Below, one piece after another: positions 1 to 5,947 of a DNA stretch of 6,758 nt (positions are counted from its first letter, which is position 1; each line of letters begins with the position of its first letter). The DNA is from Thermoplasmata archaeon (GTDB lineage: Archaea; Thermoplasmatota; Thermoplasmata; UBA10834; DTMW01): assembly GCA_029858465.1 (NCBI GenBank), contig JAOUEZ010000070.1:1-6758 (forward strand), read 5' to 3'. Position numbers and translations under genes: made by a program. A model generated the notes under the pieces. The model did not search any database. It was not told where the DNA came from and saw only the letters and a list, made by a program, of their open reading frames with translations.

Positions 1-2
1 GA

Positions 3-16
3 GAAACCATAAAATA
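3..16 (+). promoter_or_regulatory. Putative BRE/TATA promoter of the EF-1alpha gene
   Basis: GAAACC at 3-8 resembles a transcription factor B recognition element and is followed by ATAAAATA at 9-16, a good archaeal TATA box. Transcription starting about 25 bases downstream would begin near base 37. That leaves a short leader containing the GGAGG ribosome-binding site at 49-53. The bases before EF-1alpha show no recognisable end of an upstream gene, so independent transcription is reasonable. The call is limited by the window edge and by the commonness of A/T-rich strings. Confidence 0.5.
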
Positions 17-59
17 GGAAGAGCATTATGGTCGCACGAAAATCTTATGGAGGCCTAAT

Positions 60-1331
60 ATGGCAGAGAAACCACATATGAATTTGGTATTTATTGGTCA
101 TGTCGACCATGGTAAGTCAACAACTGTAGGTCGCCTCCTAGTAGATAGCGGTCACATCGAGCAATATGTGATTGACAAGTACCGGAAGGAGGCCGAGCAA
201 AAGGGAAAGGCCACTTTCGAATTTGCTTGGGTCATGGACAATCTGAAAGAGGAGCGAGAGAGAGGACTGACGATTGATGTTGCCCACAGGAAATTCATGA
301 CGGACAAGTACTACTTCACAATTATTGATGCACCTGGTCACAGAGACTTCGTCAAGAACATGATCACAGGAACGAGCCAGGCAGATGCCGCCGTAGTCGT
401 CGTAGACGCGGTCAACGGCCCTCAGGCGCAGACAAAGGAGCACATTTTCCTCGCGAGGACTCTCGGTGTCACACAGGTCATAATAGAGATCAACAAGATG
501 GACGCGGTCAACTACGATCAGCAGAAGTACGAGGCCGCCAAGAAGGGCGTAGAGGCTCTCATGAAGACGGTCGGCTACAAGCCCGAGGAGATACCTTTCA
601 TACCAGCATCCGGTTTCGTCGGAGATAATGTCGTGAAGAAGAGCGACAAGATGCCCTGGTACAAGGGCCCGACGCTCGTCGAAGCGCTCAACGCATTGAA
701 GCAACCGCCGAAGCTGACGGACAAGCCGCTTAGATGGCCGGTTCAGGACGTCTACACCATCACAGGTGTCGGCACGGTCCCGGTCGGACGAGTCGAGACG
801 GGTGTGATGAAGCCCGAGACAAAGGTCGTGTTCATGCCTTCGAACAAGGTCGGAGAAATCAAGTCGATCGAGATGCACCATGAGACATTGCCTCAGGCGG
901 TGCCCGGCGACAATGTCGGAGTCAACGTGAGAGGCCTCGCTAAAACCGACATCAGGAGAGGAGACGTGGCAGGACCAGTCGACAACCCGCCGACAGTTGC
1001 GAAGAGCTTCACAGCACAGATTGTCGTATTGAACCATCCATCAGTGATCACAGTCGGATACACGCCTGTCTTCCACTGTCACACGGCACAGGTCGCCTGC
1101 AAGTTCGAGGCTCTTTTGAAGAAGGTCGATCCGAAAACGGGTCAGACGCTCGAGGAGAATCCTCAGTTCCTGAAAACCGGTGACATCGCGGTCGTGAAGA
1201 TTGTCCCGACAAGACCGATGGTGATCGAGAAGGCCAAGGACTTCCCGCAGCTCGGAAGGTTCGCTATCAGGGACATGGGCCAGACGGTCGCTGCCGGCAC
1301 AGTGATCGACATAGAGAAGAAAGAAATGTAA
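60..1331 (+). CDS. tuf: Translation elongation factor 1-alpha (archaeal EF-Tu equivalent)
   Basis: This GTPase delivers aminoacyl-tRNA to the ribosomal A site in the cytoplasm. All GTP-binding motifs are intact: GHVDHGKST at residues 13-21 (P-loop), RGLTID at 68-73 with the switch I threonine, DAPGH at 90-94, NKMD at 145-148 and SGF at 184-186. Two beta-barrel domains follow from about residue 220, with the typical GTVPVGRVETG and the closing RFAIRDMGQTVAAGTVIDIE. The length of 423 residues matches archaeal members, which lack eukaryotic insertions. The ATG start is fixed by GGAGG six bases upstream (49-53) and by the alignable MAEKPHMNLVFIGHVDHGKS N-terminus. Ribosomal protein S10 follows after 44 bases, the usual archaeal order, so the two are probably co-transcribed. 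Overall sequence resembles Thermoplasmatota EF-1alpha as I remember it. No truncation or missing catalytic residue was seen. Confidence 0.98.
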   Translation: MAEKPHMNLVFIGHVDHGKSTTVGRLLVDSGHIEQYVIDKYRKEAEQKGKATFEFAWVMDNLKEERERGLTIDVAHRKFMTDKYYFTIIDAPGHRDFVKNMITGTSQADAAVVVVDAVNGPQAQTKEHIFLARTLGVTQVIIEINKMDAVNYDQQKYEAAKKGVEALMKTVGYKPEEIPFIPASGFVGDNVVKKSDKMPWYKGPTLVEALNALKQPPKLTDKPLRWPVQDVYTITGVGTVPVGRVETGVMKPETKVVFMPSNKVGEIKSIEMHHETLPQAVPGDNVGVNVRGLAKTDIRRGDVAGPVDNPPTVAKSFTAQIVVLNHPSVITVGYTPVFHCHTAQVACKFEALLKKVDPKTGQTLEENPQFLKTGDIAVVKIVPTRPMVIEKAKDFPQLGRFAIRDMGQTVAAGTVIDIEKKEM

Positions 1332-1362
1332 ACCCCTTAAATCTCCTTTTCATTTTGTTCTT

Positions 1363-1368
1363 GAGGTG
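1363..1368 (+). promoter_or_regulatory. Ribosome-binding site that fixes the TTG start of S10
   Basis: GAGGTG at 1363-1368 lies seven bases before TTG at 1376-1378. No in-frame ATG or GTG is available near the conserved N-terminus, and the GTG at 1366-1368 is in another frame. The site therefore supports the TTG start. Confidence 0.75.
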
Positions 1369-1375
1369 AAAACGC

Positions 1376-1690
1376 TTGGTATCTCAGAGGGCTCGAATAT
1401 CGCTCAGCGGGACGGACCCGAAAAAGGTCGACTTGGTCTGCAAACAGATAAAGCAGATATCAGAGAGAACCGGGGTGGCGATGAGTGGTCCTATACCTCT
1501 TCCAACCAAGCGGCTTGTCGTCCCATGCAGGAAATCGCCTGACGGTGAGGGGTCTGAGACCTGGGACAGATGGGAGATGCGCGTTCATAAGAGGCTCATC
1601 GATTTAGACGCAGACGAGAGAGCGCTGAGGCAGCTGATGAGGATCCAGGTGCCTGATGGCGTTAACATCGAGATTGTTTTGAGATCCTGA
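1376..1690 (+). CDS. rps10: Small ribosomal subunit protein uS10 (archaeal S10)
   Basis: S10 is part of the head of the 30S subunit. The 104-residue product matches the archaeal family along its whole length and at the usual size of about 102 residues. Recognisable blocks are ARISLSGTDPKKVD (residues 6-19), SGPIPLPTKRLVVPCRKSPD (37-56), a WEMRVHKRLIDLDADERALR stretch (66-85) and the closing RQLMRIQVPDGVNIEI. The start is TTG, supported by GAGGTG at 1363-1368 and by the position of the conserved N-terminus. The gene lies 44 bases after EF-1alpha, a standard archaeal pairing, and probably shares its transcript. The intervening bases are pyrimidine-rich and might lower read-through. The C-terminus and TGA stop are intact. 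The tRNA-Ala promoter begins only a few bases after the stop. Confidence 0.97.
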   Translation: MVSQRARISLSGTDPKKVDLVCKQIKQISERTGVAMSGPIPLPTKRLVVPCRKSPDGEGSETWDRWEMRVHKRLIDLDADERALRQLMRIQVPDGVNIEIVLRS

Positions 1691-1697
1691 TTTTTCT

Positions 1698-1714
1698 CGG
1701 AAATCTTTTTATTA
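1698..1714 (+). promoter_or_regulatory. BRE/TATA promoter of tRNA-Ala
   Basis: CGGAAA at 1698-1703 resembles a transcription factor B recognition element. It is followed by TTTTTATTA at 1706-1714, an archaeal TATA box. Its centre lies about 32 bases before the first base of the mature tRNA. A start about 25 bases downstream would therefore leave a short 5' leader for RNase P to remove. The placement, between a protein gene and a tRNA gene, makes it credible. Confidence 0.65.
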
Positions 1715-1741
1715 AGGCGTCTCATCCGAATTCTAGCTAAA

Positions 1742-1813
1742 GGGCCGATAGATCAGCGGAAGATCGCCTGCTTTGCAAGCAGGAGGTCATGGGTTCAAAT
1801 CCCATTCGGTCCA
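1742..1813 (+). tRNA. tRNA-Ala, anticodon UGC
   Basis: A complete cloverleaf of 72 bases can be folded. The acceptor stem GGGCCGA/TCGGTCC (1742-1748, 1806-1812) includes a G3-U70 wobble, the main identity element for alanyl-tRNA synthetase. The D stem is GATC/GATC (1751-1754, 1762-1765) around a loop containing GG. The anticodon stem is CCTGC/GCAGG (1767-1771, 1779-1783) with loop TTTGCAA, which places TGC at 1774-1776. The variable loop is AGGTC. The T stem is ATGGG/CCCAT around TTCAAAT (1789-1805). The discriminator base is A1813, and CCA is not encoded, as is common in archaea. No intron is present. A T-rich run follows at 1814-1824 and may end transcription. Confidence 0.97.
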
Positions 1814-2015
1814 TTGTTAATTTTCACGACAAAGAATCATCTCCTGCTGAGAAGAAGCCTTTGGGACATGAGACGCGAAAGTGTCTGTGAAGACTGACGG
1901 ATAGTAAAGACGCTTCATCTGCAGCTACGCATTAAGGACAGGGTTTCTGATCTTTGATACGCGTTGCTGAAGAGATGATCTGCGGAAGAATTATCCTATT
2001 CCAAGATCGGTCCTA
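1814..2015. other. Gene-free spacer between tRNA-Ala and the ABC operon
   Basis: This 202-base stretch separates the plus-strand tRNA from the minus-strand ATPase, whose stop is at 2016, so transcription converges here. TTGTTAATTTT at 1814-1824 may terminate the tRNA. I see no convincing ORF, promoter or repeat. A small hairpin with a GAAA loop lies at 1871-1886. No clear T-rich terminator is visible for the ABC operon. Confidence 0.6.
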
Positions 2016-2765
2016 TCAGCGCGGGGGCACTTGCGGAATGGGATTTGTCGCAGGCATCCCAAGAACCTTCGCAGTGAATTCGCTACCTGATATCGAACCC
2101 GTTATCTTCCCATCGACAATCGTCATTATTGTATCGGCTATCTGGCCAATGCGTTGATCATGGGTCACGATCACGATAGTCTTGCTGAGCGTGTCCCTTA
2201 GTTGTTTGAAAAGCAAGAGGATCTGATGGCCAGTCGTCGTATCCAGCTCTCCAGTAGGTTCGTCCGCAAGAAGAATCGGGGGGTCGTTGGCAAGCGCAAC
2301 CGCAAGTCCAATTCTCTGCTGCTCGCCTCCAGACATCTCATCAGGTTTGTGTTTTGATCGCGTTTCCATAGCGACCAGCTTCAGAAGCTCATCCGTCCGA
2401 GTTTTCATGTAGTTGCTGTCCTTGCCAGCGAGCCTCATCGGGAGCTCAATGTTCTCCCTTGCCGTCAAAGTAGGTACCAGATTGAAGAACTGGAATACGA
2501 TGCCCACATTCTCGCGCCTGTGCCTAACCAGTCCATCAGGGCTTAGGTTGACGAGGTTGACTCCATTCACCTTCACACTCCCCGCCGTCGGCCGATCCAA
2601 TCCTCCGATAATATTCAGAAGGGTTGTCTTCCCGCACCCCGAAGGTCCCATTATTGCCAGGATTTCTCCTCCTTTGATGGTGCAGTCAAGGCCGCGCAGA
2701 GCAATAACCTCGGACCTTCCAATCTTGTAGACTTTGATGAGGTCCTTCACTACTATGTCTCCCAT
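2016..2765 (-). CDS. ABC transporter ATP-binding protein, MacB/LolD type
   Basis: This cytoplasmic nucleotide-binding subunit powers the FtsX-type permease encoded just upstream. In the 249-residue product Walker A is GPSGCGKTT at 40-48, the Q-loop is VFQFFNLVP at 90-98 and the signature is MSGGEQQR at 144-151. Walker B is ILLADEP at 164-170 with catalytic Glu169, the D-loop is GELD at 172-175 and the switch histidine is His202. The Q-loop followed by TLTARENIELPM is typical of the MacB/LolD/FtsE-related family. Length is normal, with a short Pro-rich tail. I chose ATG at 2763-2765 because AGGTGG lies five bases upstream. A GTG at 2772-2774, nine bases earlier, overlaps that ribosome-binding site and is unlikely to be used. 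The permease stop ends one base before this ATG, so translation is probably coupled. No residue needed for ATP hydrolysis is missing. The transported substrate is not predictable. Confidence 0.95.
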   Translation of the reverse strand: MGDIVVKDLIKVYKIGRSEVIALRGLDCTIKGGEILAIMGPSGCGKTTLLNIIGGLDRPTAGSVKVNGVNLVNLSPDGLVRHRRENVGIVFQFFNLVPTLTARENIELPMRLAGKDSNYMKTRTDELLKLVAMETRSKHKPDEMSGGEQQRIGLAVALANDPPILLADEPTGELDTTTGHQILLLFKQLRDTLSKTIVIVTHDQRIGQIADTIMTIVDGKITGSISGSEFTAKVLGMPATNPIPQVPPR

Positions 2766-2766
2766 T

Positions 2767-5643
2767 TCAACCACCTCGAATTCTTAGTACTTCTGCAAGC
2801 TTGATATTCCCCGCACGAGAGGTCGCGAAGAGCGACGCGATAAGCAGCGCAACAACAGATGAAAGCACGACTGAGAGGCTGACAAGGGTAAATATCATCT
2901 TTCTTTCAACTGCCGAATAGAGAACCTCGCCGGAAAGCGTGTTGAACAGGAAAGCCGTCAGGATGCCTACGCATGTCCCGATAACGAGTCCCAAAATCAT
3001 CAGGCTCATCGACTCGCCCATGAGTATCTTCCTGAGCTGCCCTCCTGAGGAGCCTCTAGCCATGATGCATGCCAGTTCATTCTCCCGGTCATGTACAGAT
3101 ACAAATATTAGCAACCCTACCCCGATTGCCATGATCACGATCGAGAGAACATATTCCATGCGGAGGAAATCGGTAAATGAGAAGAAGGCCGGATCTTTGC
3201 TCAGCGCGTCTAGTCTTTCCTGCAGTATCGTAGACGTGCTAGCGAGATTATCGCTTTCCAATATTCTTGCTGCGGTGTACGCAACCTCAAGCGGATTCGT
3301 TCCATCCATTACATCAATTAACGCGCCATTGCTAGAGAGTATCCCAGTAAGGTTCTCGTAAGGTATGTTAGAAATTGTGCTACGGTCTATGAATGCATCA
3401 ACGCCAGGAAGACCAGGCAGTCCTTTTACCATTCCGACGACAGTAACCCTCACCAAATGGTACTTCGTGCTGCTCATCATCACCACGGACAATTCGTCGC
3501 CGACCGCGAGTCCCAGAGAATCAGCGACTTCATTGTTCAGCAACATACTATTGTCACCGCTCGATTCTTGCAGGGGCTCGTTTCCCCCACCGACGAAATA
3601 GAAATCGCTGGGTTTGATAGTATCAAAATAATCACTGAAGTTCATGATAGCGGTCCGCACGTGGGGCCAAACCGAGTAAATATCGAATGTCGCATCCAGT
3701 TTAGAATATGTCACGGAATGCGCGACGCCAGGCAATGAGTCGAGGGCATCGAGCTTCGACAAGTTCACTGTCTTGTCTCGAGAGTCAGTAGCGGATGCGA
3801 CGAGGTTTATATCAGCCCCGACCTCGAAATTCACCTTCTCTTGCTCATAGTTGATTGTAGATTCCATAGTGATAGAAATGAACAATCCGAATGCCAATGC
3901 GAGCGAGATGATGACACAGAGATTCGATGCTCGGCGAGGGTTTCTGACGATATTCCTGTCGACCAAGTAGTGCAGATCCTTTGTCCATGGCTTCACCAGC
4001 CATGCGAACTTCGAATATATTTTTCTCGAACCTCTTGTGAGAAGATGAACCAAGCTCAAGGAGAGCGTGAATGGGAGCAACGGGAGAATCATGATGCCGG
4101 AGAACACAAGGATGGTCGCGATTGCTTCGACAATCCACGAGAATCCCTGACGGCCTGGCCAATCAGATCCAAGAATTATCGCGACAATACTCCAAAGCGA
4201 TAGGATTAGTAGCAAGATATCTCCGCCCGCCCTATACTCCAACCGGGTCGCAGAGGGGGAGTAGTGATGAAGTGCACTTGTGACAGATGTTTTTGAAACG
4301 CGCTTGAATTGACCGTACGACGAGAGGAGCATGAGCGAAATTCCAAGAAGGATGCTCAAGACAATTGTTTCCGGGGAAGCCATAAAATCAGTCACCTCAG
4401 TCGCGGCTTCTCCACCCAAGGATGCAATTGAACCTAGCATGAATCTACTCACGAGAACACCAAGGAGAAGGGCCGCAACCCCAGAAATCACGCCAAGCAC
4501 AATCGCCTCGATGATTAGAGAGCCGAACACTTGGTCGTTGCTGGCACCCCGGGACTTGAGGATCGCTGCCTCTCGCCTCCGCTCGGTCAAACTGAGATCC
4601 ACACCGATCATTGAGAAATATATGCCGAGCGCAAGCACAGGCACTGAGAGAGCGAGGAAGAGGGGCGCTTTTTCTCCTATGTCATATTGGAGCGACCCCA
4701 ATGAAGGAGCTAAAAGGCTCTCGGAAACCATGACGCTGACAGGTTCCAGTTTCATGATCAGCTTGGTCCGTATCAAGTCCAGGCGGTCAATTGATGCAGG
4801 AATGTTGGCAAGTGTAACCACATCTGCACGGTTGACCCAGATGAAATAGTTCAAACTAACAGAGTAGAGCGAGGTTGATCCTGAGCGATCCAATCCCCAC
4901 AAGTCATAGTCCGCGAGATTGAAGATTACCGGGTTTTTAGCCAGCCCCATCCAGATATTGTCATCTCCTTCGATCATAAATTGGGTGCTAAACCCGGCGT
5001 GATTTAGGTCTTCATGCCCAGGCTGCGTCCATATGCTTGATATCGATGAGGTTATATTGAGATAAGTTACATTCAAGATCCCCACTACGGTACCTTTTTC
5101 ATAGGCGTATGTTACGTGCTTAAAAACGCAAGTGAGATTATCACCGACCGCCAGGTTCAAAGAATCGGCGACGTCTTTTGAGATTGCGACATTTCCAGGG
5201 TTGGGCAAGCTCCCAGCTATCTTGAAGGAATCTATAATATGCTGGCTCCCACTTGACAAAAATATCAGGCTCCCGTTGAAAGTCTGCCCCTCATCGTTGA
5301 GGTAGACACCCCCAGAGCTGTTCATGTAGCATGCGCTACTGACCGATATGATGGGCGTTGCCAGCTCGATGTCTTCAACAGATTCGATCAGGGCAGTCGT
5401 TGATGCGGACACGCTCACGACATCGTTTAAATATTTATTTGGAGTGCCGACATAATCAACAGGGACTCCATTGACTGCCGCCCTAAGCAGTCCAGCGCCT
5501 GAGGAGTCGACCGCAATCCAAGAGCCCGAAATGAGAGATAGTGCAATTATTATCCCGATGAGGGCGTATATCGAGCGTTTCCCATTGCGCAGAATGGATC
5601 CCAGCGAATAATAAACAAATGTTCCGAAACCCAGAGTTCCCAT
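2767..5643 (-). CDS. FtsX-like ABC transporter permease, duplicated ten-helix form
   Basis: This 958-residue membrane protein is the permease partner of the downstream ATPase. I read ten hydrophobic segments near residues 24-45, 328-349, 374-403, 425-443, 474-491, 503-535 (long, possibly more than one), 573-594, 831-850, 880-901 and 915-939. Two large outside domains lie at about 46-327 and 595-830. Each half has the FtsX core of three helices with a cytoplasmic coupling segment: RRREAAILKSRGAS (355-368) and ENELACIMARGSSG (854-867). Both outside domains contain the MacB-type string VADSL-LAVGD (158-167 and 706-715), which supports an internal duplication. Related bacterial systems drive lipoprotein extraction, toxin efflux or signalling by moving the outside domains rather than by classical transport. 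The substrate here is unknown. The ATG at 5643 has only a weak purine run upstream but sits about 30 bases from a strong TATA box, which fits a nearly leaderless message. Confidence 0.93.
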   Translation of the reverse strand: MGTLGFGTFVYYSLGSILRNGKRSIYALIGIIIALSLISGSWIAVDSSGAGLLRAAVNGVPVDYVGTPNKYLNDVVSVSASTTALIESVEDIELATPIISVSSACYMNSSGGVYLNDEGQTFNGSLIFLSSGSQHIIDSFKIAGSLPNPGNVAISKDVADSLNLAVGDNLTCVFKHVTYAYEKGTVVGILNVTYLNITSSISSIWTQPGHEDLNHAGFSTQFMIEGDDNIWMGLAKNPVIFNLADYDLWGLDRSGSTSLYSVSLNYFIWVNRADVVTLANIPASIDRLDLIRTKLIMKLEPVSVMVSESLLAPSLGSLQYDIGEKAPLFLALSVPVLALGIYFSMIGVDLSLTERRREAAILKSRGASNDQVFGSLIIEAIVLGVISGVAALLLGVLVSRFMLGSIASLGGEAATEVTDFMASPETIVLSILLGISLMLLSSYGQFKRVSKTSVTSALHHYSPSATRLEYRAGGDILLLILSLWSIVAIILGSDWPGRQGFSWIVEAIATILVFSGIMILPLLPFTLSLSLVHLLTRGSRKIYSKFAWLVKPWTKDLHYLVDRNIVRNPRRASNLCVIISLALAFGLFISITMESTINYEQEKVNFEVGADINLVASATDSRDKTVNLSKLDALDSLPGVAHSVTYSKLDATFDIYSVWPHVRTAIMNFSDYFDTIKPSDFYFVGGGNEPLQESSGDNSMLLNNEVADSLGLAVGDELSVVMMSSTKYHLVRVTVVGMVKGLPGLPGVDAFIDRSTISNIPYENLTGILSSNGALIDVMDGTNPLEVAYTAARILESDNLASTSTILQERLDALSKDPAFFSFTDFLRMEYVLSIVIMAIGVGLLIFVSVHDRENELACIMARGSSGGQLRKILMGESMSLMILGLVIGTCVGILTAFLFNTLSGEVLYSAVERKMIFTLVSLSVVLSSVVALLIASLFATSRAGNIKLAEVLRIRGG
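2771..2777 (-). promoter_or_regulatory. Ribosome-binding site of the ATPase inside the permease 3' end
   Basis: GAGGTGG on the minus strand is formed by the last Arg-Gly-Gly codons of the permease and lies five bases before ATG at 2763-2765. It decides the ATPase start and suggests that ribosomes ending on the permease re-initiate on the ATPase. Confidence 0.75.
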
Positions 5644-5667
5644 CGAGTCTCATGAATGAGGCATAGA

Positions 5668-5686
5668 TTATATATAAAATTTGACC
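5668..5686 (-). promoter_or_regulatory. BRE/TATA promoter of the permease-ATPase operon
   Basis: Read on the minus strand, GGTCAAA runs into TTTTATATATAA, one of the clearest TATA boxes in the window. Its centre is about 30 bases before the permease ATG at 5643. A start about 25 bases from the TATA centre would leave a leader of only a few bases, consistent with the weak Shine-Dalgarno signal there. Confidence 0.7.
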
Positions 5687-5691
5687 ATTAC

Positions 5692-5709
5692 ACGGTCCAG
5701 ATGGACAGT
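5692..5709. promoter_or_regulatory. Possible operator: 18-base imperfect dyad
   Basis: The string ACGGTCCAGATGGACAGT has seven of eight base pairs of twofold symmetry around a central GA, with one mismatch (G5694/A5707). It lies about six bases upstream of the BRE of the permease promoter, where archaeal activators or repressors often bind. Eighteen bases is close to two helical turns, a usual spacing for a dimeric helix-turn-helix regulator. No regulator gene is in the window, so this is inference from symmetry and position. Confidence 0.4.
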
Positions 5710-5780
5710 TTCTGCAACATCATTACACCTCTAAAATTACTGAGCCTCGGAAAATACTAGAGAACAAATAAAAGGGATTT

Positions 5781-5807
5781 GAAAGAGGCGTTACAGCCCC
5801 TCCTTTC
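5781..5807 (-). terminator. Weak candidate terminator after the PKD surface-protein gene
   Basis: GAAAGAGG (5781-5788) can pair with CCTCCTTTC (5799-5807), giving eight base pairs with one bulged C. On the minus strand the hairpin is followed by a T-rich run ending in CTTTTATTTG (5764-5775). It lies about 140 bases after the stop of the PKD protein, so it is only one of several possible ends for that transcript. Confidence 0.3.
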
Positions 5808-5828
5808 TGTACCTTCCCGAGATGCCTT

Positions 5829-5885
5829 ATTTGAACCTTCTTGTACCTTTTTTCGTTTTAGCCAGTTAGAAAAGCGGGTTCAAAT
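5829..5885. repeat. Inverted repeat, nine-base arms with a long loop
   Basis: ATTTGAACC at 5829-5837 and GGTTCAAAT at 5877-5885 are exact reverse complements. A second short pairing, CGTTTT (5854-5859) with AAAAGCG (5870-5876, one bulged G), stacks directly on the right arm. Together they could form a long hairpin in the 3' untranslated RNA of the PKD protein. No function is known. Confidence 0.5.
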
Positions 5886-5947
5886 CCTAGTATGTTCACT
5901 CATCATCGAAAATCTGAATAGATTTCTTAACAATATTCTAAGATGGA

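Larger units (their letters stand above)
5644..5947. other. 304-base gene-free spacer with promoter, dyad and hairpins
   Basis: No convincing gene is present on either strand; the short frames lack ribosome-binding sites and have low-complexity translations. The right part is the 3' untranslated region of the PKD protein, with an A/T-rich hairpin at 5910-5925, a longer inverted repeat at 5829-5885 and a bulged hairpin at 5781-5807. The left part contains the permease promoter and a possible operator at 5692-5709. A string identical to 12 bases of the tRNA-Ala T arm lies at 5876-5887. Confidence 0.65.

Noticed and set aside
1..59. 3' end of an upstream gene such as EF-2
   Set aside because: One frame is open to base 58, but its 18 residues do not resemble the EF-2 C-terminus or any ribosomal protein end, and the same bases contain a good promoter.
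138..1037. 299-codon open frame on the minus strand inside EF-1alpha
   Set aside because: It lies wholly antisense to a highly conserved gene. Its translation is Leu/Arg/Asp-rich without family features, as expected from the opposite strand of a gene with strong third-position bias.
1887..1950. C/D box guide RNA, suggested by GTGAAGA and CTGA strings
   Set aside because: The box C match has a mismatch in its core, the box spacing is wrong and no C'/D' pair is visible.
2772..2774. GTG as the start of the ATPase
   Set aside because: It overlaps the best ribosome-binding site, which is correctly spaced for the ATG nine bases further on.
2939..4849. Several plus-strand open frames of 78-172 codons across the permease region
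   Set aside because: All are antisense to the 958-residue permease, which has clear membrane topology and family motifs. None has a recognisable domain or good ribosome-binding site.
5860..5898. A second tRNA gene, suggested by TAGCCAGTTAG and GGGTTCAAATCC
   Set aside because: The T stem has only three possible pairs, there is no anticodon arm between the two elements, and no acceptor stem can be formed.
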